Assembly (NCBI GenBank): GCA_028751875.1
Contig: CM054134.1
Span: 47,812,318-47,876,317, forward strand
Direction: 5' to 3'
DNA: 64,000 bases
From: Rapana venosa
Taxonomy: Eukaryota; Mollusca; Gastropoda; Neogastropoda; Muricidae
The first letter of the stretch is position 1, and the number at the start of each line of letters is the position of its first letter. Positions 12,701 to 24,720 of the stretch are shown piece by piece. Both the position numbers and the translations under genes were made by a program. A model generated the notes under the pieces. It worked only from the letters and a program-made list of their open reading frames with translations. It ran no database searches and was not told the origin of the DNA.

Positions 12701-14490
12701 TTGTTGTATTAATCACAACCAGGTATTGCAGGCATTGACACAAAAATCAAAACACATTGCAAAGTTACCCATGAATTAAAATAAATACTTCTTAGGATTA
12801 GAATATCTGAGACTTAGAGAATAATACTTCAAGACAAAACTCTTCCATGTCAATAATTAACAGTGACTGTCTTTATCACACATATCAGAATCATCTGTTG
12901 TTGTCTTTATTACACTTAGCAGAATCACCTATAATAAACATAAGATACTGAATGTGCCTGTATCACACTCCTCACTAATCCTCATGTGACAGCCTTCATT
13001 ACACTATCAGCTATGCCTTATTTATTTATTTGTTTATTTATAATTTATTTATTCTTTTATTTTGAGGATAATGGAAATGAAGAGTATAGTACAATGCAAT
13101 ATATAATAATTTAGTACAGCATCTGTTGTCCTCTGACAAAAGACATTTACACTGTAAAAATCACAGTTTTCCATGATACAATGCAAACCACCACAAAATA
13201 TAGACTCTGCCTGTACCTTTTGACAGCGCATCACAACAGAGAGATAATGCCAATATATGTACACATACACTTTCCATTGTACAGAAAAAAGACCATTCAT
13301 AACTGACAGATGCTGCCATTGATGTTTTTTCTCTTCCAATATTACTACTCTTAAATACTGATATAACTTCTCCCAAGAGTTGATTGTTATCCTGTTACCT
13401 ATTCATATCTGCTAGTCTGGTGAATGTACTTGTATGTGTCGTTTATATTCTGTCCATTTATTTGACGGTTGCTTTGCTTTTTTCCTTCTGAATCTTATTT
13501 TCAGACAAATTGCTCATTATTTCTTGTCCTACAAACTATATTGATATTGCTTTTTGTTTTCTTTCATTGTTTACTTCTGATACAATATTAGGGGAACTAG
13601 GTGTACAATTATGATGAACAATCTGTACAAAATATGTCTATGGAGTATTGTAAATTTTGAAAGAATAATGTCTCTACAAACACTTCTAGGGAAGATTTTG
13701 TTTCAAACTTGCCTAAAAATATGTATAATTATACTTTTTTGGAAGTAGGTGGCCTAAAAAAATTTGTAATCAATTCACAAAATTTGCCGTTTTCTACCCC
13801 TAGTTACCATTGCTTTGCTTCTACTCATTATGGATGCAACCGCATGTTTGATATATTTCGCACGCATTTTCTCAAAAAGCTGAAGTTAATTTCTCAAAAC
13901 AAACAAGCAAAAGCATTAGAAATGAAAACTAACAACTGTGTTGGGTTTTTTAAACTGTTACTTTGGCACATATCCAAGAATACTGTTTGTAGATAAGCAC
14001 TGATCAAATGAGCAAGAGTTAGACAGTGAACAAAATAATATGGACATCACTTCCACTATACATCTGTTCATGACTTCCAAAGGTCTGCGCTGTCTTGATC
14101 ATTATCAATACTTGTTCACATTCAGATAAGATTTTTCCATGTGCAGTCCCACAATTTTGTCTTATAGGATCATCTGCTGTCAGGACATGTACTGCATGTT
14201 ATCACAGAGCTTAAATTATTCTCTCTTTTTTAAAAATGCCAACAACAACAACAACAACAACAAAAGACCATAAAATTAATTTGAATAGATTTTTTTTTTA
14301 ACCCCTGATAACAAATGTAAAATACCATCAAGAACAACTGAGCTCAAGAACAACTGAAAATTTAAGAATGCATGGTGCCATGACTACTGTATATCCTTGA
14401 GATATAAACTGTTATCATCGGACAATAATTAAGTAAAATCAACCCTTTTCTTCAAATCACTGCCACAAACCTCAGTTCATACTCAAAAAT
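9760..14490. other. Intergenic DNA between convergent TXNDC15 and GSTO1
   Basis: No coding exon recognised. Mostly AT-rich single-copy sequence, with a short (GA)n at 10608-10626, (CA)n at 12170-12195, a SINE-A tail remnant at 13019-13075 and (CAA)n near 14240. The GSTO1 3' UTR must lie at its right end. A candidate minus-strand AATAAA is at about 13457-13462. Confidence 0.5.
13019..13075 (-). repeat. SINE-A 3' tail remnant
   Basis: tttatttattcttttatttt followed by gaggataatgg, the reverse complement of the SINE-A end. Confidence 0.6.
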
Positions 14491-14493
14491 GTT

Positions 14494-17400
14494 TCAAGGG
14501 TCAAGACCAAGATCATACAGAGACTGGTTCTGTAAGAACGAATCAATAAACTTTGTATGTGTTTCCGCATCAAAAGAGGTGGCCTTGACAGCCGGCTCCT
14601 GAAGCATGGTCTGCATCCAGGCGAACAGTTTTGGAAAGTTTGTCTTGGAGGGAACAAGAGAAGAGCAGGTACTGCCCATGGTTTCTATCCTTTCAAACCA
14701 AGGCCACATCATCAGGTCCACCATTGCCACCTTTTCTCCTGCACATAGCAAACCAGTCAGTCTGACGAGATTTTTTATCATCATGAGTAGTAGTAATAGT
14801 AGTAGTAGTAGTGGTACTTCTTCTGTCACCCTTGAAGATAACAACAGCTCACTATAAGAGACCAGTGGTCTCAGCAACAGGTTTCTTATATTGGAAATAA
14901 TGGATTCAAATCTCTGAGGTACCTAGTGTGAATTAAAAGTGGGGATTTTACAGTCTCCCAAATCCATTTCTGGGCAGTAACTCTTTTCTATTTATTTATT
15001 TTTTAAAATTCTTTTATATCGAGGATAATGGAATAAGCACTTATGTGCTTTTTTACATCCAGTCCCCGTATGTATGCAGTTTTGAGAATTCTGTCATCTG
15101 TTCCCACCGGCACACAATGGCCTACTCTTATGAAAAGCGGAACAGAATTTAACATGTGCACAAGATATTCTGCGTGCGTTCATACACAGGGCCTTGGTTT
15201 ATAGTTTCATCCGAAGGACTTTTGGGGAGAGTGGAGTCTGCACTGATGTTAACTCCAGGGGAAAATATCCCCTTGAACAGGAATTGAACCCGGGTCATCA
15301 GATTGCGAGCGCAATGTTCTAACCACTAGGCTATCCCGTCCCCCTCGTGTATTCATGTTTTCATATATAAAAGGTAAAGGAGTCCCATAACCTATAAGGT
15401 CGTAGGGGAGCCAGGCATCAGAGACCTCACTTCTCTAGGGCCAGCATATTGAGGGCGGCGCCCATCTCCTCTCCCTTGCTGCTTTACCTTCCCTGACCCT
15501 AAAGAGGGCAGGTACCCATTTACAGCTGGGTGAACTGGGAGAACTGTACTGAAGCCAAGGCACGCAAACGGTCACCCATCCAACTGGTAACCACGCTCGA
15601 TGCTGCTTAACTTGGCTGGGGGAAAGCGAGTGCTCCGACCACTGAGCTATCCCGTCCCCATATATACATGCATGTAAAAGATGGAGTACACATGTTAAGG
15701 ACACATGTTAAAACACCATATTTCCTGTCAACCTCCACCGAGTTGCAGACACTAAAAATATACTCAGCAAGCATAAAAATTTTCACCAGTACACTAGATA
15801 ATGCAACTGGACAAACATCTGCTGTGTGAATTTCTCAGCAGATGCAGTGCAGTGAATATACTATGCTTACAACACAATTCTGATCTGCTTTTCGTAAGAG
15901 TAGGCCATCGTGTGCTGGTGGGAACAGATGACATAATTCACAAAACCACATACACACGGGGACTGGATGTAAAAAAGCACATAAGTGCTTATTCCATTAT
16001 CCTCCATATAAAAGAATAATAATAATAATTCTGATGAATGACATGACATGATGTTAAGTTCATAATTCATATGCATTCTGCAAGTGAAGAGAACTCAAAT
16101 AAAATGCAGGGGGGAAAAAATAACAGGACACATGTGTAAAACCTCATCTCACTTTAGAAGGTTTTTTTTTCTCTCATTCTTCGACTAGAGCTCTGAGGTT
16201 CACCAATGGTGGGATTTATGCGTATGCGACAGTTCACTCCTGACCATTTAGGTAGCTGCATTTATTTTAGATTTAAATGACACGAAAAGCAGTATCCCAG
16301 AGATGAACATGAAAGTGTTAGTTCACTGACCACAAGTGCAATAGCCTAGTGGTCAGAGCCTTGAGCCTGTGATCTGATGACCTGGGTTCAAGCCACAACC
16401 AAAGCGCCCATTCGAGGTGATTTTCCCCTCTGAGTTAACACAAGTCCTTTGGATGAGACTATAAATCAAGGTCCTGGGTGCGAATGCATGAAGGACATCT
16501 TGAGCACACATTAAACCCTTTCTGCCTTTCGGAAGAGTAGGCCATTTCATGCTGACAGGAACGGAAGACAAAATTTTAAAAATGAATGCATACTGGTGTT
16601 AGTTTAGACTTCATCCCCAAAGTCAGGATGCAGCTTTCTTAATGGGGACAGGATAGCCTAGTGGTTAGAACATTGCGCTCGCAATCTGACGACCCGGGTT
16701 ACATTCCCGTTCAAAAAGTCCTTTGGATGAGACTATAAACCGAGGCCCCATGTGCAAACGCACACAGAACATCTTGCGCACTTGTTAAATCCTGTTCCGC
16801 TTTTTGTAAGAGTAGACCACTGTGTGCCAGTGGGAACAGATGACTGAATCCACAAAACCACATACACATGGGGACTGGATGTAAAAAAAGCACATTAGTG
16901 CTTATTCCATTATCCTTGATGTAAAAGAATAAAATAAAATAAATGGTTACATACTATGCAAAATCTTACTATAGGTGAACCTGGGAGCTCTAGCTGAGGA
17001 ACAGAAAAGAAAAAGCTTCCTGACCATAAACCAAGAATGAACTCACAAGCAGAGGTGGATTTCAAGTCAAGCCAAGTCAAGTAAAAAACACTTTAATCAT
17101 CCCATGAAGGGCAATTACAATACTGACAGGCACATTGATACGTATAATTATCTCAAAAGACACAAGAAAAATACATTTCAAATTGTTATGAACATTCCAA
17201 GATAGCTTAAAAAGAAATATATATATATATATATCATCCACACACAAACCCAGGCTCGCACACACACATGCACGGCATATGCACACACACACACACATAC
17301 CCACACACGCCAATGTAGTAATACAATGCTGTAAAAAAACAAAAACCCAAAAAACCCCATTGATTGCAAAAGACATGAACTTATTATTTACGTGTGCACA

Positions 17401-18403
17401 CACACGCACGCTCACACACGTACGCACACATGTGCACATCCATACACACGCACCAATATTTGAACACAATTTGGTCTGTTTTGTGTCAGTTTCTGAGCAA
17501 TTTTTCCCTTTAGGTAGATAAAGAACAGCATGTCAAATATCTACCTGTGACCAATTTTTGTTCCACCTGTTCATACAGTCATAGTCAGCATTTGTTTCAA
17601 TTTTTTTCTGGGTTTTTAAACAAGTTCTGTCTTTTTTTTAGACTTAAACTTACAGCCTTAAATTTAAGATAAATTGCCAAGAGGTATGCACTCACCCCCA
17701 AAGAATTTTCCTCTGGCAGCAATTTCTCTTTCTAGTTTGTTCATAGCTTGGACCAGAGACTCCTTGCCCTCTTCATCCTTGCCCTCAGACCGCATGTACT
17801 TGTAGAAGTTGCCTGCCAGCTGATGTCAGAAACAAAACAAAGCCTTTTTCAGTATTCACCAGTAATAAACATACCCAAGCACAAGTATGGACAGTTGTGT
17901 GTTACAATCTGTGTACAAGCAGCAAGTGCACACTGTGAATGTGTATGGTATATTTGTGTTCAGTATCAGGTGGAGTAATCCGAGTTCATAAAGATTCTTG
18001 TTAAGAAAAAAAAAAAAGGCTATAACCACACACTATATTTGGTCAACAAGCATCTTTAAATCTTAATAATTTATGTCATACGCTTTGTCATGTTGTAATC
18101 TGGTGACCAGGCAGTCACATTTTTTGAAAAAAGGAAAAGAAATTGCAGCCAGGTACTAAAATTGTACACACTGGAATGAGTACTGGATATCCATTCTGCA
18201 GTCATTTGCCAATATGCTATTTCTATATATACATGTATTTCTAGGTTACTTGGAAGTGTTTATGATATTCTTGTGCTTTTCTTGCAATCTCCAGATGATA
18301 AAATAAGTAGAATGGCCAGCATCCTCTGCACAGCCTGGTTTTATTTCCCATGAATTAAGAAATGGAGAAGTCTGCATACTACATCATTTTGAGTGTGTTT
18401 GTT

Positions 18404-18465
<62 letters not shown>

Positions 18466-21400
18466 GTGTGTGTGAGTGAGTGTTGGTGTGTGTGTGTTGT
18501 GTGTGTGTGTGTGTGTGTGTGTGTTGTGTGTGTGTGTGTGTGGAGAGAGAGAGAGAGAGAGAGAGTCCTGGACAGCAGTGATGGATATTTGAGGGGACTA
18601 AAATGCATTGAATTTTAACTTGAAGTAAATGTTCATGCACATTTTAGGAGCTGAAAGAGGTTACAGCCAGGATATCATAGTTGGTGGGGCTTTGAACAAC
18701 ATGAAACAAAATGATCATATGGAAAGACAAGATGGTACACAGTACTTACTTTTTTCCCAAAGTAGTCAACAAGCATGTTATCATGAGCTTTCCTTAGAGG
18801 GTCAGTCGGAATGAGAGGGTTTTGTGGATAAACGTCTTCCAGATAGTCACAGGTTACCAGGGACTCAAATACCACTTTGTCATCCTGCTCCAGCACTGGT
18901 ACCAGGCCAAGAGGATTCCGTTCCAGAAACCAGTCTGGCTTTTGTTTCAGGTGCACGTTGACAGTTTCATGTCTAGATGATAAACACAGTGAGGATTTTT
19001 TAAAAAGTCATAATTGTGAAGAACAGGAATGTGCATAATACTGATCTGACCATTAAGATGAATAAGTATATGTGAGAATCACTGGCAATAGCACTGTTGC
19101 TATTTGTGAATGTTTGGATATTTATGTTGTATAGTGACTTGACTTATGCCTCTTGGTTCCTTGGGGAACATAGGGCTGCAACAACACCCCTCCAACGAAC
19201 TCGGTTTTGAGAGATCTTCTTCAGCTCGGCCCATGTCATTCCGGCTGCCTTCGTTTCTTCGTCAACACTTCTGCGCCAGGTCTGTTTTGGTCGACCATCT
19301 TTCCGCTTCCCTTGTGGATTCCAGTCAAGGGCCTGCCTGATGACATTTGAGGCAGGCTTGCGGAGTGTATGGCCGATCCATCCCCATTTCCTTTGTTTAA
19401 TAATGGACTCAATTGGGGTTTGTCTGGTCCTGTCCCACAGTTGTTTGTTGGATATGACTTCCGGCCACCTGATGTTGAGGATGTTCCTGAGGCATTTGTT
19501 GGTAAAAGACTGGAGTTTGTATGTTGTATAGTAAGAAAACAGAAAAATTCACCTATCTGGTTGGTTTCTTTTGGTATCAAAACAGCAAATGTACCTTCAT
19601 TGATTTTGTATTTGCTGTAAAGTGTCAGCCTAAAATTAAAGGGTTATGAATATGTGCATGATCTGCCAGCAGCCACACAAAAAATCATATTCAACATGAA
19701 ACTTCAAGCCTTAGAATGCTACTTCATCATTAAAAAACAACAAATATAATCAAATGCCAACATAATCAAAAACTAAGTTAGTAACATAATTCAGGCACAT
19801 AAGAATGTGGCACAATTAGGTAGCATAATTATTCTTTTCTTTTTTCCCCTAAAGCTTTTGAAGATGTTATATTGCGGTTTAAAAAATTAACCACAGAGGA
19901 ATGAATGTTTGAAGGAAAAGAGAAGATGAATGTCATACGGAATATTTTTGTGGGCCAGGACAAGACGAGTGCGTTGAGCAAATGGACAGAAGCGCATACT
20001 GTAGAGTCGCAGCTTCCCCTTGGAAATGGGAGGAAACTCTGAACCTGAAAACAAAAGAGGATCCTCAGCATGATCTCCCTTCACCAGTTAGGCCCTAACT
20101 AGCAGAGAAAACAGTGTAAAGATGAAGAAGTGCACTGTATAATTATTCATAGAAGCAAAAATAAAGGCTTATATGTGCCAATATATTTCATAGACAGTAT
20201 ATTGCCAACATTACATTTTCTGTAGAACCTTGAACATGATCAATAACCAGTAGCTTCCCCCTCCCTTCCAAAAGTTATGAAAACACAGCAGCTTTTAATC
20301 AAGACTAGCCAAGCTTTTGATTATCTAAGTATTAAACATACAAAACAATACTGCTCTGAATCCTTGCTGGGAGTTTTATTAAGCCTAGATCAAAATAGAA
20401 TTAAGGCCAGGAGACTAGGCCTAACAAATTATTTGACCTCTTAATGCAGAAACAGTAAGGCCTAGGCCTTGTGGTGGAAAACAAGTGCAAGTTATCACTT
20501 AGCCTACAACTTCTCAATCACTTTCAAAATTATTTATCAAAGGCTTAATTTTAAAAAACCAAAATAAAAACAAAACCATCCAGGAAATGAGTATTTCAAT
20601 AGGCTAACAGCATTTTAGGCAGTTTTGAGTAAGAACTATGCATCTGGCCTGATCCTGGTTAATATTTCATCAGTCCTAACAGTGTTCACATCTTCACCCT
20701 CAGTGGTACCTTACAACAAGACACTTTTCAGAATTTTGAAGTGTCAGTTGCATTTACAAGGATATTTGATCTTCCTGCAGCCTTCTTAAGCTGGCATTAA
20801 AAGATGATTATAAAAAGAGAAAGAAAATATGCTTAAAATATATGTTGCACAAAAAACACCTAAATAGGAGGAAACAAACACCTAGTGAATCTTTGGGGAT
20901 CCTATTGAAAAGATGCAAGGGGAGTCATTGGTTTGTATCCAGCCAAGTGGTCAGTCTAAGCTAGATAATAACCCATTATTTGACCTCTTGATTAACTTAT
21001 GTGGTCTGCAAAGGGTATTCAATTCAAATACTTTATATCACGAATAGAGAAATTCACATGGATTACAAGCTATAAATAAGAACAGCAAATAGAAAAACGT
21101 TTATCACAGAAAAATACCACAATACAGTATTTAAACATTAGTACCTACACCCCCCAAAATGTATGCTTTTTGCTTTTATAACAATGTACGCAGAATATTT
21201 TTTTATGTTGTCCTTCTTCCTGTTTATTACAAGTTCTTAAAATATTTATGTTAAAACTAGATAATTTCTGTAGAGCATAAGAAGAGCTGGGCTACCAAGA
21301 CTGCTTGATCATTATTTGCATAAGATAGGAAGGTTTTTACAATATTTCAAAATGAAAAACAAAGACAATAACCACAGACTTCATATAGCTGTTGACAATA

Positions 21401-22982
21401 ATCAGAAACACACTTTCCACCTTCTTTTCAGCAAACCATTTTTCTCTCTCAAGTCTGTAATGCTTACATACGCCATAGGCTTCATGACATGCAAGAATTT
21501 TTTTAAAAACATTATGTAAAAAAAGTTGTAATGAAAACTGCTAGTCTTCTGTTAAATGCACACACACACACTATTCACTTTTCCATACTACACTGTGAAT
21601 ACTTAAGAAAATCAATACAAGAATCTCTTGTCCCACAAAAAATCAACCATAAATCATGACAGGTTAACATACAATAGCCTACTACAATGAAACCATAGGT
21701 TCATTGTTTTGGGAATCAAATCCCATTACTTCTTATAAAGAAAAAGAAGAAAAGCCTGAATACAGTTGTATAGGCTAGCATGAAAATTTTAAATACTTCC
21801 AACTTTTCTAAAGTATGTAAAGGGGTAAAATTGATTGATATTTTCACAAATGAAGATAGGTAACTTGGTTCATTTTAATTTAATGCATTAATGATGAAAT
21901 AATAAGCCCTAGTGGAGGAAAACAAGTGCACATAGTCACTTTACTTAGACCTTTAACTTCTCAATCATTTTGAATTCAATATATCAAAGATGAATCAAAC
22001 AAACAAAACTTCTCAAACATAAAAATCTTTTAATAACAGTACTTCTAGCACTTTTGAGTAAGAACCATACATTTGGCCTGACCTGACATGAAATACTACC
22101 AGTAGAAATATCTTTATCAGGTCATGTCAAAAGACACTTTTCAGAATTTAAAAGTGTCAATGCATTCACAAGAATATTTTATATTACTGTGGCCTTTTTA
22201 AACTGTCATAGAAAGACGATGATAAAAAAAAGATAATATTCTTAAAATATATGTTACACAAAAGAAAACCATAAATATGATAAAATAAACAGGTAGTGGA
22301 TTTTTGTGCCTTATGTCTGGGGATCCTATTGAAAGGATGCAAGGGAGGTCATAGGTTTGTATCTAACCAAGTGGTCAGTCTTAGCTAGATAATAACCGAA
22401 TCATTGCCATACACTTACAGTACAAGCACAAGCAAGAGAAGATGGGGAAAAGATTAATAAGTAGCCAGGCCTGAACCTGGATCTACAAGCAATACTATTC
22501 CCCACTTGACCACATAAAGTATTGATGAGGAAATAGTAGCGGAGGAAAACATGTGCAGGTAACTACTTACAACTTCTCAATCATTTGGAAAATGATTGAG
22601 GCCCCTATAAAAAAAAAATTCAATTAAAAGACAAACAAACCTCTAGAAAATAAAATCTTTAAAATGAATGCATGAGAGAATCTAGAGGGAAAAGTTGCTT
22701 GATCCTTGTTTGCATTGTGCTGGAGAATGACAGTGTCTAGTTATCCAGTGCCAGTATGTGGCTTAGGGCGGCTTACTCACTGATTGTGTTAGGACTTTGA
22801 TCTGTAGTTATCAACCCTCCCTGGCTTATTAAGTATTTGTATGTGGGACAACATTCCATCTAGGCTAGGCCTATATGGAAGCAACAACCTTTCATAGGGC
22901 TTTGAGCCCTGTGGCATAGGCCAAGCTCTCTCTCTCTCTCTCAAAACATTTGAGTTTGAAAACATTGCGTTCCAGTTGGAGT

Positions 22983-23032
<50 letters not shown>

Positions 23033-23462
23033 GTCTGTGTGATTCAGATTCAGAATATTTTATTGCCATTTAAGTCATATAGACTTATTTGACACAACAA
23101 AAACATCAATTATAATTATTATCTATTTTGGCTAAAAGTGATGTACACTAAAAACATGTTGCATTCTACTTCTCTTTTTTCAAAACACTGTACACATATC
23201 TGATGATATCTGCTTGATATATCAACTGTGATTATGTCAACTAATTTATGTACACAGTTTTTGCATTCTTTGTCTTTCATTTTGATATTTAATAACAAAT
23301 TATTTCTGAGTTCATCATATAAAATACATTCATCGAGTAAATGAAATTCATCTTCTATTTTGTTACAGTATCTACATTTTCTGTCCTCTCTGGATGTATT
23401 TTGGTGCCTCCCTTTCTCTATCATTAAATTGTGTGCGTGTGTGCGTGCATGCTTGCGTGCAT

Positions 23463-23559
<97 letters not shown>

Positions 23560-23822
23560 AAATGATGCACTGTAAATCTTCAGAAGATTTCTTGTTGAAG
23601 TTTGAATGAAGTTACTAACAGATAGACGTTTCAGCCTATGTCTAACCTAACACACTTTCTCCTTGACCTCATATGAGTTGGTTCACTGGCCTTAGGCTTA
23701 GGCCTACATTTAGACCTTGCCTTACATAACATAATCTTTACAATTTCTTTAGTTTCAATAGGCTGCAAAAACATTTATTTTAAACACTCACCATTTGCAA
23801 AGCATTTCTCAGTCAGAGACAT
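14494..23822 (-). CDS. GSTO1-like: Glutathione S-transferase omega, copy 1 (five coding exons, 242 aa)
   Basis: Exons in transcript order: 23792-23822, 19939-20044, 18750-18972, 17696-17819 and 14494-14738. Lengths are 31, 106, 223, 124 and 245 bp; total 729 bp including TGA. All introns begin GT and end AG, with phases 1,2,0,1. The N-terminal thioredoxin-fold domain (about 1-100) carries the omega active-site motif [14 protein letters not shown] with Cys30, the glutathione-site stretch [10 protein letters not shown] and ESLVTCDYL. The helical C-terminal domain has [21 protein letters not shown]. The omega class uses cysteine for thiol transfer, dehydroascorbate reduction and methylarsonate reduction in the cytosol (family knowledge). 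The length fits the family (about 240 aa). The start is the only ATG that gives the short exon spliced in phase to exon 2. The gene is a tandem paralogue of the one at 32099-41190. Intron 2 carries an RTE LINE fragment and intron 1 a LINE fragment plus a diverged internal duplication. Confidence 0.93.
14820..14975 (+). repeat. Diverged tRNA-Ser-like SINE (family D)
   Basis: ggattcaaatctctgaggt (B-box-like) followed by gaattaaaagtggggatttt parallels the better copy at 34285. It lies in GSTO1 intron 4. Confidence 0.4.
14992..15344 (-). repeat. SINE-A, full length
   Basis: On the minus strand it reads from a tRNA-like head (atagcctagtggttagaaca, B box gggttcaattcc) through the conserved body to the A-rich tail at 14992. 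It lies in GSTO1 intron 4. Confidence 0.85.
15370..15660 (-). repeat. SINE-C (tRNA/5S-headed), near full length
   Basis: The minus strand begins at 15660 with gatagctcagtggtcggagc and aagttaagcagcatcgagcg, and ends in cctttacctttt at about 15370. Its neighbour is SINE-A at 14992. Confidence 0.85.
15885..16025 (+). repeat. SINE-A 3' half
   Basis: cttttcgtaagagtaggcca through cttattccattatcctcc with an (AAT)n tail. The head is missing. Confidence 0.8.
16160..16320 (-). repeat. SINE-A' tail fragment
   Basis: cgactagagctctgaggttc ... aggtagctgcat is the reverse complement of the A' tail. Confidence 0.7.
16325..17015 (+). repeat. SINE-A' with a SINE-A inserted in its tail
   Basis: The head (aatagcctagtggtcagagc) and body run to about 16592, where the A' tail starts (tactggtgttagtttagac). 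A complete SINE-A interrupts at 16643, and the tail resumes at about 16945 (ttactataggtgaacctggg). Related sequence (ttaatgg / taaatgg) flanks the inserted copy. Confidence 0.75.
16643..16944 (+). repeat. SINE-A, full length, nested
   Basis: Head gacaggatagcctagtggtt with anticodon-arm region cgctcgcaatctgacgaccc, then body, then (AAAAT)n tail. Inserted in the A' tail. Confidence 0.85.
17045..17190 (-). mobile_element. Possible LINE 3'-end fragment
   Basis: On the minus strand the segment ends in repeated CTTGA/CTTGG units, similar to the (AAGTC)n end of the RTE fragment at 19136. No coding part is visible. Confidence 0.35.
17216..17455. repeat. (AT)n and interrupted (CA)n microsatellite region
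   Basis: AT run at 17218-17235 and CA/CG-rich blocks at 17240-17310 and 17395-17450, just 3' of GSTO1 exon 4 in intron 4. Confidence 0.8.
18398..18565. repeat. (GT)n then (GA)n microsatellite in GSTO1 intron 3
   Basis: About 140 bp of interrupted GT followed by a GA block. Confidence 0.95.
19123..19135 (+). repeat. Target site duplication, left copy
   Basis: TATGTTGTATAGT, identical to 19520-19532 on the other side of the LINE. Confidence 0.8.
19136..19519 (-). mobile_element. 5'-truncated RTE-like LINE with 13-bp target site duplications
   Basis: A 125-codon open frame on the minus strand (about 19519 to stop at 19144) encodes a typical C-terminal end of an RTE-type endonuclease/reverse transcriptase: [49 protein letters not shown]. 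The frame has no stop, so the copy is young. TATGTTGTATAGT occurs at both 19123-19135 and 19520-19532, so insertion was by target-primed reverse transcription. The 3' end is a short AAGTC repeat rather than poly-A. It lies in GSTO1 intron 2. Confidence 0.85.
19520..19532 (+). repeat. Target site duplication, right copy
   Basis: TATGTTGTATAGT, partner of 19123-19135. Confidence 0.8.
20460..22600 (+). repeat. Diverged direct duplication in GSTO1 intron 1
   Basis: A block of about 550 bp at 20460-21000 recurs at about 21900-22410 in the same order. Shared landmarks are ggaaaacaagtgca, ttttgagtaagaac, agacacttttcagaattt, ttcttaaaatatatgtt or its equivalent, ggggatcctattgaaa and aagtggtcagtct. 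A third partial start occurs at about 22525-22590 (ggaggaaaacatgtgcaggt). No coding potential is visible. Confidence 0.8.
22925..23035. repeat. (CT)n microsatellite
   Basis: CT runs at 22925-22942 and 22981-23031. Confidence 0.95.
23041..23424 (-). mobile_element. 5'-truncated LINE fragment, C-terminal zinc-finger part
   Basis: A minus-strand frame (23424 to 23119) encodes [17 protein letters not shown], a C-x2-C...H...C motif typical of the C-terminus of several animal non-LTR retrotransposon polyproteins. The 3' end reads ttattctgaatctgaatc-like on the minus strand (a GAATCT repeat), a common LINE tail. It lies in GSTO1 intron 1. Confidence 0.65.
23464..23556. repeat. (GT)n(GA)n microsatellite
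   Basis: About 30 bp GT then 62 bp GA. Confidence 0.95.
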
Positions 23823-24490
23823 TTTTGTTTTATAATCACTGTCTTGTCCTCAAAGGGCTTGTAAGAAGGAAAGAAGTGGTACACACCCGGGTGAACAGAT
23901 AGCCTACATACAAGAACAGCTCATGTGGAGAGTCCAGCCAATGAATGGTTAGCCTTTCAAGGTTGCAGGTGCACTCAATCTCTCATTGACGATTAGGCCT
24001 AGCCTAGGACTAGCCTAACCTAGAAGGCCTAGGCTATAGGACTAACCTACAGTAGCTTAGTAGCCTAGGCCTATGGCCCAATTATTAGGGGTCGACTGGC
24101 CCTCCTAAAAAAAAAAAAAAGCACTGAAAAAGAAAGGAACCTGTTGAGAATCAGCCTATTAAAAATTTTTTTATGTGGTTACGTCTTTGCTTTACTAATT
24201 TCTAGGTTAAAATGTGAACACAACAACAAACAGTAACAATGCCTGGCAAAGCCAGCTTTTGGCAAGGAAATCTGCCAACTAGGCCTAGGGCCTATAATAA
24301 GCCCTATGTTAGGCTAGGTCAAGCATGTAACCTAACCACATGAAGCTAAGGAGAGCACTTTGTCCGGCTTGTGATTGGCTGCTGCAATCACGTGTCCGGA
24401 ATCCGCCATCTTGGTTTTTCGTCCGCTAGGCCTAATAAACAGTGACTCTGTTGTCGAACTCCTCCCATTTCACGGAACCTCTCTAGGCCT
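23690..24490. other. Region rich in CTAGGCCTA-like palindromes
   Basis: The words taggcct, cctaggc and ggcctag recur many times, most densely at 23990-24085 and 24280-24320. The region covers the 5' flank of GSTO1. Similar words are scattered in intron 1 but rare elsewhere in the window. Confidence 0.6.
24327..24337 (+). repeat. MITE target site duplication, left
   Basis: GTAACCTAACC, identical to 24721-24731. Confidence 0.85.
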
Positions 24491-24720
24491 ACTTCTATGC
24501 TTCAGTTGATATTGAGAGTGTGATAAAGTAAGCCAGTTACGACTTTTACTTGAAAAATGTCAGTGTGGCGTCAGACAACAGAACACTGCGACACAGATTG
24601 AAGTTCAAGTTGTAGAGTACTTCTTGACGTTCAAATCTTGCCACCAAGATGGCGGATTCCGGACACGTGATTGCAGCAGCCAATCACAAGCCGGACAAAG
24701 TGCTCTCCTTAGCTTCATGT
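24338..24720. mobile_element. Foldback MITE, 383 bp, 78-bp perfect terminal inverted repeats
   Basis: Bases 24338-24415 are the exact reverse complement of 24643-24720, and the element is bounded by the 11-bp direct repeat GTAACCTAACC. Long TIRs with 9-11 bp target duplications are the hallmark of Mutator-like elements (established knowledge), so this is most likely a non-autonomous MULE; no transposase is present. Each TIR contains a CCAAT box (gattggc), a CACGTG E-box and a perfect YY1-type word (AAGATGGCGG / CCGCCATCTT). It lies 516-898 bp upstream of the GSTO1 ATG. Confidence 0.85.

Noticed and set aside
15435..15704. Conserved frame also seen at 30463-30735, 33231-33425 and 42591-42794 ([20 protein letters not shown]...)
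   Set aside because: The similarity is explained by SINE-C copies at each place; copies have different frames and truncations and the element has pol III-type heads.
16643..16720. tRNA genes suggested by A- and B-box-like sequences at many SINE heads, and at 34299-34375
   Set aside because: No closed acceptor stem, and each is followed by a conserved non-tRNA body; they are SINE heads.
19146..19620. Plus-strand frames over the LINE in GSTO1 intron 2
   Set aside because: They are antisense to the RTE-like frame, which has the recognisable domain.
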